A DNA stretch of 64,000 bases, taken from the NCBI RefSeq assembly GCF_003382685.1, contig NZ_KZ859505.1:1-64000 (forward strand). The letters run 5' to 3'. The notes below the pieces were generated by a model. The model ran no database searches, was not told where the DNA came from, and worked only from the letters and a program-made list of their open reading frames with translations. Within the stretch, counting starts at the first letter, position 1. The number at the start of each line of letters is the position of its first letter. The stretch comes from Halorussus litoreus (GTDB lineage: Archaea; Halobacteriota; Halobacteria; Halobacteriales; Haladaptataceae). The translations under genes were made by a program, and so were the position numbers. Of this stretch, positions 44,690 through 52,779 are shown one piece after another.

Positions 44690-45670
44690 ATGACCGACCA
44701 CCGGACGCCGCTCGACTCCGTGCTCGGCACGGTCGGGGAGACGCCCCTCGTCGGCGTGCAGGCGGCACCCGAGGAGGTGCCGGTGTACGCCAAGCTGGAG
44801 ACGTTCAACCCCGGCGCGAGTGTCAAGGACCGCATCGGGAAGTACATGGTCGAGGCGATGCTCGACCGCGGGGAACTCGCACCCGGCGGCACCGTCATCG
44901 AACCGACCGCCGGGAACACCGGCATCGGGTTCGCCATCGCGGCGGGCCAGTTGGGCGTCGACGCCGTCTTCGTCGTGCCCGAGCGATTCAGCGTCGAGAA
45001 ACAGCAGTTGATGGACGCGCTCGGCGCGGAGGTGATCAACACGCCCACGGAGGACGGGATGGGCGGTGCCATCGAGCGCGCCCACCAGCTCGCCGACGAA
45101 CTCGACGATGCAGTGGTCCCCCAGCAGTTCGGCAACCCGCTCAACGTCGAGGCCCACTACGAGACGACTGCCCCCGAGATTTACGACGCACTCGACGGCG
45201 AGGTGGGCGCGGTCGTCGCGGGCTGTGGAACCGCGGGGACGCTCATGGGCATCGCCGAGTACGCGCTCGAACAGAACGAGGACACCTACGTCGCGGCGGT
45301 CGAGCCCGAGGGCTCGCTGTACGCCGAGACCAAGGGCGGGGACGCCGCGGAGGCCGAGTACAAGATCGAGGGCATCGGCACCCACGATCCGAGCACGAAC
45401 GAGCTGTTCGACCCGGATCTCGTCGACGAGATCTATCAGGTGCCCGACCGCCGGGCGCACGAGGAACTGAAGCGACTCGCCAGCGAGGAGGGCCAGCTGG
45501 TCGCCTCCAGCGCGGGTGCGGCCAGCGCGGTCGCCCGCCACGTCGCCGAGGGCATCCGGGACGGCGAGATCGACGCGCCGTACGACAGCGTGGTGACGGT
45601 GTTCCCGGACTCCAGCGAGCGCTACCTCTCGAAGGGCATCTACCGGTCGTTCGAGGAGTGGGAGGGGTAA
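44690..45670 (+). CDS. Cysteine synthase family PLP-dependent enzyme
   Basis: A 326-aa fold-type II PLP enzyme. The Schiff-base Lys lies in NPGASVKDRIGKYMV (about residue 45), the substrate loop is EPTAGNTGIG and the phosphate-binding loop is GCGTAGTLMG. C-terminal SSAGAASAVAR and VTVFPDSSERYLSKGIY are also typical. Likely forms cysteine from O-acetylserine or O-phosphoserine, or acts as a cystathionine beta-synthase-like enzyme; the substrate is not decided by sequence. TATA-like GGTTATCC is centred 28 nt before the ATG. Confidence 0.92.
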   Translation: MTDHRTPLDSVLGTVGETPLVGVQAAPEEVPVYAKLETFNPGASVKDRIGKYMVEAMLDRGELAPGGTVIEPTAGNTGIGFAIAAGQLGVDAVFVVPERFSVEKQQLMDALGAEVINTPTEDGMGGAIERAHQLADELDDAVVPQQFGNPLNVEAHYETTAPEIYDALDGEVGAVVAGCGTAGTLMGIAEYALEQNEDTYVAAVEPEGSLYAETKGGDAAEAEYKIEGIGTHDPSTNELFDPDLVDEIYQVPDRRAHEELKRLASEEGQLVASSAGAASAVARHVAEGIRDGEIDAPYDSVVTVFPDSSERYLSKGIYRSFEEWEG

Positions 45671-45773
45671 TCTCGGGGATTTGGTTATTCTGCGTTTTTC
45701 TTGTTGGGTCGAACTTGTTTTGATTCTCGCGTGGTTCGGTGTCTATCGGCGAATGCCTGATTCTCCTTCTACT

Positions 45774-46169
45774 CGGCGCGTGCTGGCGCGAGTTCATCTC
45801 GCGCCAAAGCGCGCGAGGGCTGAGGACCGCAGCGAAGCGAGGACCGCAAGCGGTTGGGGAGGACGAGGCTGTCGCGGTCGCGGTGCTGTTGCGGTTCTCA
45901 TATGCCTCGGTAGTAGCTAGCTTTATTTCTCCATTGACCGTTGTTTCAGGGCAGTCTACGCTAGCTACTGCTTGAGCCTAGGCGTCACCGCAACCGCACA
46001 GCACCGCACCTCGGCCTCCCCAGCCTCCTGCGTTGTCTGCGAACTGCGTTCGCAGAGCAGCGAGACGCCGCAGGCGTCTCGCAAGCCTCGGTCTTCGTTT
46101 CACTCCGACCTGCGCTACTCGTCCCTCGCGCGGTTGGGCGCGACACGAGGTCGCGCCCAGACGCGCGCC
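45774..46169. repeat. Family A long inverted repeat, copy 3 (compact, best preserved)
   Basis: The left arm (GGCGCGTGCTGGCGCGAG to CGGTAGTAGCTAGC, 45774 to about 45919) and right arm (GCTAGCTACTGCTTGAGCC to AGACGCGCGCC, about 45961 to 46169) are imperfect reverse complements around a spacer of about 40 bp. The right arm contains extra short hairpins (GCGAGACGCC-GCA-GGCGTCTCGC). It fills most of the 588-bp gap between the cysteine-synthase-like and HAD genes; no gene is seen in it. Confidence 0.75.
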
Positions 46170-46258
46170 GGAGCGGTTAGCAGAGTTCCGCGGCGGAGCA
46201 AAAAGGTACGATTCCGCGCTACAGAAGTTGACGCGATTCGTTTTACCGATTCTGCAGA

Positions 46259-46927
46259 TCACATCCACGGCGGCTCGTGAAGGTCGTGCATCGACGCGAT
46301 GGTGTGGTGCGGGTCGTGTGCGCCCGCCATCTCGCGTTCTTCGAGCCACACCGACTGGAGCCCCGCGGCGTGCGCGCCCGCAACGTCCGCGCGGAGCGAG
46401 TTCCCGACGTGGACCGTCTCGTCGGCCGAGACGCCCATCGCCGAGAGCGTGTACTCGAACGGCTGCGGGTCGGGCTTGACCGCGTGGTCCGAGCCGGCGA
46501 AGGTCAGCGCGCCGAAGTGGTCGGCGATGTCCAGCGCTTCCAGCTTCGCGGTCTGGGTCTCGCGCCCGCCGTTGGTCACCAGCGCGAGGTCGTGGGTGGC
46601 TCCGAGGCGGTCGAGCGCCGACTCGGCGCCGGGCAGGAACTCGACGCTGGTCGGGTCCGGGTCCTCGTAGGTGCGGGCGACCGCGAGCGCGTCGGCAGGG
46701 TCCCGGCCCTGCTCGTCGGCGATGCGCGCGAAGCACTTCTCGCGGAGTTCGAGCCGGGTGTCGGCCGACACCTGGGCCAGCCAGCGCCGGAAGTCGGTCA
46801 CGTCGAAGAACGGGTTTACCCCCGCCGCGTTGAAGGCGTCGGCGAGCCGGTCGGCCGTGGAGCGAGGGTGGCGACAGATGGTGTCGTCCAGATCGAGGAA
46901 GACGGTGGAGATGTCCGCAGTCGTCAT
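46259..46927 (-). CDS. HAD-superfamily hydrolase
   Basis: A 222-aa protein. Motif I FLDLDDTICRHP, with Thr and Ile after the second Asp. A helical cap follows with FFDVTDFRRWLAQV. Motif II is ALVTNGGRETQ, motif III around DHAVKPDPQPFEY, and motif IV is VHVGNSLRADVAGA. Same architecture as the HAD at 11943, but only moderately similar. Start ATG at 46927; the longer reading is antisense to the CoA-binding protein gene. Confidence 0.88.
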   Translation of the reverse strand: MTTADISTVFLDLDDTICRHPRSTADRLADAFNAAGVNPFFDVTDFRRWLAQVSADTRLELREKCFARIADEQGRDPADALAVARTYEDPDPTSVEFLPGAESALDRLGATHDLALVTNGGRETQTAKLEALDIADHFGALTFAGSDHAVKPDPQPFEYTLSAMGVSADETVHVGNSLRADVAGAHAAGLQSVWLEEREMAGAHDPHHTIASMHDLHEPPWM

Positions 46928-46997
46928 GGGAGATTGTACGCGCTCCGTGGTCAAAAGTGGCTCGTCAGAAGACGTCTTGGTGAGTGCCGATACTCTC

Positions 46998-47408
46998 TCA
47001 GGCCACCAGCCGCTCGTGCTCGACCTTGATGCAGCGGTCCTGTACGACCCGCTTGCCTGCGGCCTCGGCGCGCTCGGCCGCCTCGTCGTCGGCGATGCCG
47101 AGCTGGGTCCACACCACGGCCGCGTCGTCGCGCTCGATGGCCTGCTCGACGATGCCGGCGACCTCCGCGCTCGGCCGGAACACGTCCACCACGTCGACGG
47201 TCTCCTCGACCTCAACCAGCGAGTCGTACGCCTCCCGGCCGAAGATCTCGTCGGCGAAGGGGTTGACCGGGATGACCTCGTAGCCGTGCTCGCGCAGGTA
47301 CTGGGGCACGTCGTGGGCGTCCTTGCCGGGCGTGGTCGAACAACCGACGACCGCGACGCGGTCCATACCCAGAATCTCGCGGAGTTCGGCGTCGCTCTCT
47401 ACGGGCAT
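46998..47408 (-). CDS. CoA-binding domain protein (YccU-like)
   Basis: A 136-aa Rossmann-fold protein: ILGMDRVAVVGCSTTPGKDAHDVPQYLREHGYEVIPVNPFADEIFGREAY, then VDVVDVFRPSAEVAGIVEQA and VWTQLGIADDEAAERAEAAGKRVVQDRCIKVEHERL. This is the stand-alone CoA_binding_2 family, whose ligand is CoA or a nucleotide; no enzymatic function is known. The ATG at 47408 is chosen over one nine codons upstream because it starts just before the fold. Confidence 0.9.
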   Translation of the reverse strand: MPVESDAELREILGMDRVAVVGCSTTPGKDAHDVPQYLREHGYEVIPVNPFADEIFGREAYDSLVEVEETVDVVDVFRPSAEVAGIVEQAIERDDAAVVWTQLGIADDEAAERAEAAGKRVVQDRCIKVEHERLVA

Positions 47409-47462
47409 GTTCGAGTCGTGGCGGTCGTCGTGCAAAAGCGTTCAGGTCGCGGCGGAAGGCGG

Positions 47463-49670
47463 TCACGGCAACAGCAGGAACACCACGTACGCGATGGCGA
47501 GCAGGGCAGTCGCGTGCTTCGCGCCGTTCTTCACGCTCCCCTCGCCCATCTGCCCCGCGACGAGCCCCGAGAAGACCGCCTGTATCAGCGCGGTGTGGAA
47601 GAACAGCAAGGTGTAGGCGTCCACGTCCACATCCGAGATCCCGCCGAGCGGTCCGCTGCTGATCGGACTCCCGCTGGTCGGTGCGCTCGCGCCGGTGGGT
47701 AGGTTCGGGATGAGGATGCTGTTGAGCGACCCCACGATGACGAGGAACACGAAAAAGGAGAGGTAGATGATGACGATGTAGGTCAGCATCTCCTGACGGC
47801 GCTTGCGCTGGAGCCGCCGGGTGTCCTGGGCGTCGTCGGCCGCGATGCGGAGCACGCGCGCGAGGTCGCCGCTGGCGTGCATCGCGTTCGCCAGCAAGGT
47901 CACGACCCGCGTGATGGTCGGCGTGTCGAGCCGGTCCTCGAACCGGTAGAGCGCGGTCTCGACGTCGACGCCCCACTCGACGTCGGCCCAGAGCCGCCCG
48001 ACCTCGACGTCGAGCGCGTCGAGGTCCCCCTTGTTGACCCGTTCGAGGCTCTCGATGACCGACATCCCGGCCTCGTTCGTGCTGGCGAGCCGGTCGAGGA
48101 AGTCCGGCACCGCGGCCTCGATGGCGGAGATGCGCCGGCTGTGGAGCCACTGGACCGCGGCGAACGCGACGAGGACGATCAGCGCCGCCTGCACCACGAA
48201 GTCGTCGAGCACCGGGAGCGTGAGCGACTCCGCTGTCAGGTGGGGCCACGCTCGGAGGAGTATCGAGAGGAGACCCAGCGGGACTGCGGCGTACAGCACA
48301 ACGACGGGGTCGTTCCTGAGCGTCCGCATCGGGTCGGCTACCGCCTCGCGCAGCCAGCGCACCCGCTCGAATGCGGCGAGGCGTTCGAAGTTGACCGCGC
48401 CTGCGCTCGCTCCCGCGTTCGCGGTGTCGGCTGTACCGGCGGACGTCCGGTCGACATCAGCGTGGCCGCCCCCGTCCGAGCGAGCCGAATTCCTGCTCCC
48501 CGCACCGGCGTCGAACGCGCCGCCAGCGGCGCGTTCGACGCCAATGCGGTCGGACGAGGGGTCGTCGGTCCGGCGGACGTCCGCCAGCGAGGCCGCCGCG
48601 AGGTCGACGTCGCGGTCGGTCCGCGTGCCGCCCAGCGACTCCGTGATGCTGTCGAGATAGATCACGAACGCCACGTTCATCGCGGGGATGGCGAGGTACG
48701 CGAGCACCCTGAGCAGCGGGAGGGTCTCGCCCAGCGCCATCAGGCCCATGATGACGAGGATGGTGATGAACAGGAGCGGCGCGACGACGAACACCGACAC
48801 GTACGCCTCCGCGAGGGTCGAAAGCAGTTCGAGGAACGCCTCCTGCTGGTCCTCGGCGTCCTCCTGATAGCGCTCGTACTGGTCGTCGAGGTACGCCGAG
48901 ACGTTCTGGCCGCTCTGGAGCACGCTGGCGAGGTTGTCGGCGAACTCGCCGAACTTCTCGCTGGGCGTGCGCTCGGCGATGCGCTCGATGGCCGACAGCA
49001 TGTCGAGCCCGCCGTAGTCCATCGCCTTGACCACGACCGCGATCTCGGCCGCGGCCTCGCCGTACACCTCGCGGTTGTCCGCCAGCGTCCGCATGATATC
49101 GGGGAACGCCATCCCGCTCCGCGAGAGCGCGTAGATGAACGCCACGGTCCGGGCGAGGCTCTCGTCGATTTGGCGCTCGCGGGCGTTCGCCCGGTAGGAG
49201 AGCGTCTCCCAGCGCAGCCAGTAGGTCACCCCGCCGGCGGCCACGCCGAGGGTCGAACTGCTCGCGAGCAGGATGGCGAACAGTTGCCCGGCCGAGACGT
49301 CCGGGAGCACGAGCAGTCCCGCCAGAAAGTCGAATCGCGTCGGGAGCATCGCCCGCATCGCCTCGGGCGAGATGCGGAGGATCTCCAGTCCGCCCGCCAC
49401 GGCGTACACCCCGAGGACGCTCCCCACCAGCGCCGCCAGCCCGGTGTACAGCAGGGTCTTGGCCGCGTACATCCGGTAGGTCTCGCCGACGTGGACCGAC
49501 TGGAGGAGCATCCGGCGGCCCTCGCGCCGCCTGCCTCGGTCGGTGACCCAGTCGCCGAACGTCACCAGCGCCACGCGGGTGACCAGCAGGTGTGCGCGCC
49601 GGGAGACGGGCGCGAGCGCCACCGGCCCGAGGACGAGCACGACCAGCAGGAGGGGCAGGAGCCAGAGCAT
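47463..49670 (-). CDS. Type IV pilus / type II secretion membrane core protein (PilC/TadC-like), two T2SSF domains
   Basis: A 735-aa polytopic protein with two T2SSF domains. The first is around SLARTVAFIYALSRSGMAFPDIMRTLADN (about 160-310), the second around AAVPDFLDRLASTNEAGMSVIESL (about 530-640). Each is followed by hydrophobic helices. An Ala/Gly/Ser-rich linker of about 50 residues near 395-450 separates them and contains a perfect DNA palindrome. The ATG overlaps the stop of the pilB-like gene (TGATG). Assembles pilin-like fibres; no pilin or prepilin peptidase gene is adjacent. Confidence 0.9.
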   Translation of the reverse strand: MLWLLPLLLVVLVLGPVALAPVSRRAHLLVTRVALVTFGDWVTDRGRRREGRRMLLQSVHVGETYRMYAAKTLLYTGLAALVGSVLGVYAVAGGLEILRISPEAMRAMLPTRFDFLAGLLVLPDVSAGQLFAILLASSSTLGVAAGGVTYWLRWETLSYRANARERQIDESLARTVAFIYALSRSGMAFPDIMRTLADNREVYGEAAAEIAVVVKAMDYGGLDMLSAIERIAERTPSEKFGEFADNLASVLQSGQNVSAYLDDQYERYQEDAEDQQEAFLELLSTLAEAYVSVFVVAPLLFITILVIMGLMALGETLPLLRVLAYLAIPAMNVAFVIYLDSITESLGGTRTDRDVDLAAASLADVRRTDDPSSDRIGVERAAGGAFDAGAGSRNSARSDGGGHADVDRTSAGTADTANAGASAGAVNFERLAAFERVRWLREAVADPMRTLRNDPVVVLYAAVPLGLLSILLRAWPHLTAESLTLPVLDDFVVQAALIVLVAFAAVQWLHSRRISAIEAAVPDFLDRLASTNEAGMSVIESLERVNKGDLDALDVEVGRLWADVEWGVDVETALYRFEDRLDTPTITRVVTLLANAMHASGDLARVLRIAADDAQDTRRLQRKRRQEMLTYIVIIYLSFFVFLVIVGSLNSILIPNLPTGASAPTSGSPISSGPLGGISDVDVDAYTLLFFHTALIQAVFSGLVAGQMGEGSVKNGAKHATALLAIAYVVFLLLP
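48507..48542. repeat. Perfect 36-bp palindrome inside the pilC-like gene
   Basis: Arms 48507-48523 and 48526-48542 (GGCGTCGAACGCGCCGC and its exact reverse complement) around the loop CA. It lies in the low-complexity linker between the two T2SSF domains, so the protein tolerates it. Confidence 0.85.
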
Positions 49671-51346
49671 CAGTCGAAGCCGGTCACGACCTCGTTCTCG
49701 AGGTCGATGGTGTCCAGCACGCGCTCGGGATGCGAGTAGTACTCGTTGATCATCGCGGTGAACCGCCGGTAGTCGGTCACCCCGCGCTCGCGGAGGTACT
49801 GGAGCACGCGCTTGCGATCCCTGATCTCTTCGAGGAGTTCGCTTCTCGACCAGCCCTTCTCGTCCTGTATCTCGTCGACGATGCTGCTGTCGTTCTGCCG
49901 GAACGAGTCGTCGTCGGCTCGCCACGAGAACGTGGTCGAGTAGTCGAGATCGCCGGTCCGCTGGTCGATGCCCTCGATCTCCGCGATGACGTTGTTCCGG
50001 CGCACCCGCTCCTCGCCGACGTAGGTGAGCCGCTGGACCGAGAGGATGTCGAGGCTCTGGATCATCGCCCGCGGGACGTTGATGGGCTCGTTCTCCAGCC
50101 GGTTGATCACCGTCTGGACCGAGTCGGCGTGCATCGTCGAGTAGGTGGTGTGGCCCGTGTTCATCGCCTGAAACAGGGTCATCGCTTCTTCACCACGAAC
50201 TTCCCCCACGACGATGTACTCGGGGCGGTGGCGGAGCGCGGAGCGCAGCAGATCGTACATCGTGATGTCTGCGCTCTCTCCGCGGCGCTCGCGCGTGACC
50301 GACGACAGCCAGTTGTCGTGGTAGAGGGCCAGCTCGCGGGTGTCCTCGATGGTCAGCACCTTCGAGCGCGGCGGGACGAACATCGAGATGGCGTTCATCG
50401 AGGTGGTCTTCCCGGAGGCCGTCCCACCGGCGAAGATGAGCGACTTGTTGTTCTCGATGGCGAGCCAGAGGTACGCCATCTGGTCGAGGCTGAAGGTGCC
50501 GTAGTTCACGAGATCGACCGGGGTGAACGGCTCGTCGGCGTACTTCCGGATGGTGAACGCCGATCCGCGCGGGGTGACCTCCTCGCCGAGCGCGAGTTCC
50601 GCGCGCGAGCCGTCCGGGAGCGTGGTCTCGACCACCGGTTCGCCGATGCTGACGTGACGGCCCGACTGCTGGGCGAGCCTGACCACGAGGTTGTCCAGTT
50701 CCTCCTCGGCGTACGCCACGTTCGTCTCGATGTCGGTGTACTCGTCGTGGTAGACGAACAGCGGTAGGTCGTAGCCGTCACACGAGATGTCCTCGATGTG
50801 GGGGTCGTGCATGAGCGGGTCGAGCTTGCCGAACCCCCGGAAGGATCGGTCGAGATAGTAGAACAGCCGGAAGAAGCTGGCGGGGTCGAGGTCGACGCCG
50901 TACATCGTCAGGAGTTCGCGGAGTTCGGCCTTCAGCACGGCCTCGGGGTCGTCGCTCTGGACCCCGTCACCGCTGCCGCCGTCTCCGTCCCCGGCCCCTC
51001 TCCGGTGGATGAGCGAGTCGCGCACGTCGGCGAACAGCCGTTCGAGCAGGTCGGCTTCGAGGTCGTCGAGTTCGGGCTCGACGACGTGGTAGCGGTACTC
51101 GTTCTCGACGTCGTCGTAGTTGACGGAGACGAACGCGAACGGGGCGTTGACCCAGTAGCGCTCGACCTCCTCGTACCCCACGTGGCCCGAGAAGCTGACC
51201 AGCGGGCCGTGTTCGGCGGGGTCGTACTCCTCGACGTCGATGGACGAGCCCCGGAGCACCTCCGCGGTCCGGCGGAGCGTGCGCTGGACGTCCCGGATTC
51301 GCACCCGTACGTCGTCGGTCCACTCGGACAGGGGAGACTGTGACAT
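49670..51346 (-). CDS. Type II/IV secretion system ATPase (PilB/TadA/GspE superfamily)
   Basis: A 558-aa ATPase driving pilus assembly or secretion. Walker A is FAGGTASGKTTSMNA (near residue 310), the Asp box is VLTIEDTRELAL, Walker B is YIVVGEVRGEEAMTLFQAMNTGH, and the His box THADSVQTVINRLE reads STMHADS. An acidic Gly/Asp insert (GAGDGDGGSGDG) lies near residue 125. The ATG at 51346 is chosen over one five codons upstream. It overlaps the pilC-like gene. The TATA-like TTTAAGTACC lies about 70 nt upstream, so the leader is longer than usual. Confidence 0.92.
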   Translation of the reverse strand: MSQSPLSEWTDDVRVRIRDVQRTLRRTAEVLRGSSIDVEEYDPAEHGPLVSFSGHVGYEEVERYWVNAPFAFVSVNYDDVENEYRYHVVEPELDDLEADLLERLFADVRDSLIHRRGAGDGDGGSGDGVQSDDPEAVLKAELRELLTMYGVDLDPASFFRLFYYLDRSFRGFGKLDPLMHDPHIEDISCDGYDLPLFVYHDEYTDIETNVAYAEEELDNLVVRLAQQSGRHVSIGEPVVETTLPDGSRAELALGEEVTPRGSAFTIRKYADEPFTPVDLVNYGTFSLDQMAYLWLAIENNKSLIFAGGTASGKTTSMNAISMFVPPRSKVLTIEDTRELALYHDNWLSSVTRERRGESADITMYDLLRSALRHRPEYIVVGEVRGEEAMTLFQAMNTGHTTYSTMHADSVQTVINRLENEPINVPRAMIQSLDILSVQRLTYVGEERVRRNNVIAEIEGIDQRTGDLDYSTTFSWRADDDSFRQNDSSIVDEIQDEKGWSRSELLEEIRDRKRVLQYLRERGVTDYRRFTAMINEYYSHPERVLDTIDLENEVVTGFD

Positions 51347-51943
51347 GGGGAGTCCACGCACGCGGCGTCGCCCGCGTGCGAGAGTTCACGCCGCACATCA
51401 CGTCGGTGGTACTTAAATCACCGGTCAGACGCTCGAAAGCCAACAAGTCGAGGGCGGCGGGGCTGGCGGGCGACTGTTCCGCGGTCGCGTCGGCTGTCTG
51501 ATCCCCTCGCGCACTTGCTGATCTGACTCTCGGACTGTGGCTATTCGATCACTCCATCCAGCGCGCTCCATCTGGTCCTTCCGGCTCGGCGCGCGCTGCG
51601 CGGCGTCTCGGCGGGATATCTGGCCGCTCCGCAACGCCCGGCCAGATAGTCGCCTCCAGAGACGACTAACGTGAACGCCGGAAGACAACCCGCGTCTTCC
51701 GAGCTCACACTCGCTACGCTCGTGTGACCGCGACCGCGCCTCGCCCTTTCAGTTCACCGGGGTCGTGGATCGGCTCGTCGGGCGACCTCGGTTGTCAATC
51801 GCCCTTCTCTGGACGCGACGCTTCGAACGCGGAACCCCACGACCGTCGAACTTCGACCACCGAAAACACCCGTCGGAACTCCGAATCGTGAGTTCCGATG
51901 GCGTTACGTTCATGACGGGGCGTCCCGTAGTGGGACGTACGGA
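51347..51943. other. Long intergenic region with a hairpin, no gene seen
   Basis: 597 bp between the divergent pilB-like and DUF5793 genes. It holds the inverted repeat TATCTGGCCG (51617-51626) and CGGCCAGATA (51639-51648), extended by outer GGCG and CGCC. It also has a GC-rich block GGCGCGCGCTGCGCGGCG resembling the edge of family A, and a CACACTCG/CGTGTG hairpin near 51707. Short open frames here look random. Possibly a decayed repeat. Confidence 0.4.
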
Positions 51944-52417
51944 ATGAGGCGCGACTACTTCACGCTGGATGCTCGGAACGTCGATTGGGTCGAGGAGGAC
52001 GGCGAAGTCAGCAAGCCAACAGTACACATCGACTTCGAGGGTCCGGCCTCGACACTCCGAGAGCGCCTCACGGGGACGGAAGACGACCTGCTCGACGCCG
52101 GGGAGACCGACGTGGCCTTCCGACTCCAAGGTGCGGTCGACGACCCGGAGACGACCGGCGTGGTCAGCGTCACCAACCGCATCACGGGCGACTTCGTGCT
52201 GGAACTCAACCAGGACGCCGAAGACGTGCTCCGGTTCATCGCCGCCGCCCGCGAGTACGGCAAGGAGACCGGTGACATGGACGGTCGCTACCACGTCGAG
52301 ATCACCCTCGACGGCGAGGACCTCGTCGAGTACGACAAGAGCACCTTCCTCGTGTACAACGACGAGGGGAACCTGCTCCGTAAGCACAGCCTCATCCCCA
52401 GCGGCGTCGAACTCTGA
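51944..52417 (+). CDS. DUF5793 family protein
   Basis: A 157-aa acidic soluble protein: MRRDYFTLDARNVDWVEEDG at the N-terminus, then VHIDFEGPASTLRERL, VAFRLQ and VSVTNRITGDFVLELNQDAEDVLRFIAAAREYG, ending YHVEITLDGEDLVEYDKSTFLVYNDEGNLLRKHSLIPSGVEL. Matches the haloarchaeal DUF5793 pattern, which has no assigned function. Beta-rich. Monocistronic by spacing. Confidence 0.78.
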   Translation: MRRDYFTLDARNVDWVEEDGEVSKPTVHIDFEGPASTLRERLTGTEDDLLDAGETDVAFRLQGAVDDPETTGVVSVTNRITGDFVLELNQDAEDVLRFIAAAREYGKETGDMDGRYHVEITLDGEDLVEYDKSTFLVYNDEGNLLRKHSLIPSGVEL

Positions 52418-52554
52418 GGCGCGGGCGGATTGCGCTCGTGATCGGACCCGGCCCGAAGTCGAATCCCGCCCTAAACGGCTCTCTCCAACCGCTCACCGCC
52501 CGCCGAGCTACTGGCGGCCTCCAGTCTTCCATTCACCCGTGGTGATCCGGACAC

Positions 52555-52677
52555 TCAGAACGACCCGAACACCAGCAGGACCGCGAGCAGGATGGCGGCC
52601 AACAGGAGGATGCCCCCGATGACGACGTCGAACAGTCCTTGTGGGTCCGTGAGCATACCGGCGATGCTCAGTTTCAT
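52555..52677 (-). CDS. 40-aa single-helix membrane microprotein
   Basis: ATG at 52677, 40 codons, TGA at 52555. The peptide begins MKLSIAGMLTDPQG, continues with FDVVIGG and then a strong membrane helix ILLLAAILLAVLLVFG, ending with two residues. Codon third positions are GC-rich as in real genes here, and the gene sits alone in the gap between DUF5793 and the phosphohexomutase. The protein looks designed (short N-terminal part, one helix), but no family was recognised and no clear TATA box was found. Confidence 0.55.
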   Translation of the reverse strand: MKLSIAGMLTDPQGLFDVVIGGILLLAAILLAVLLVFGSF

Positions 52678-52750
52678 ATCTGTTCCACGACGCTGGGTGG
52701 CTTCAGTGTCACGGGCGTCACGGACCGCTCTCGCGCCGAACCGCGGAAAG

Positions 52751-52760
52751 CTAAGTATCC
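52751..52760 (+). promoter_or_regulatory. TATA box of the phosphohexomutase gene
   Basis: CTAAGTATCC is centred 25 nt before the ATG at 52780, supporting a leaderless start and rejecting the longer frame from 52639. Confidence 0.5.
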
Positions 52761-52779
52761 GGCTCTCCGAAGTCGGAGC

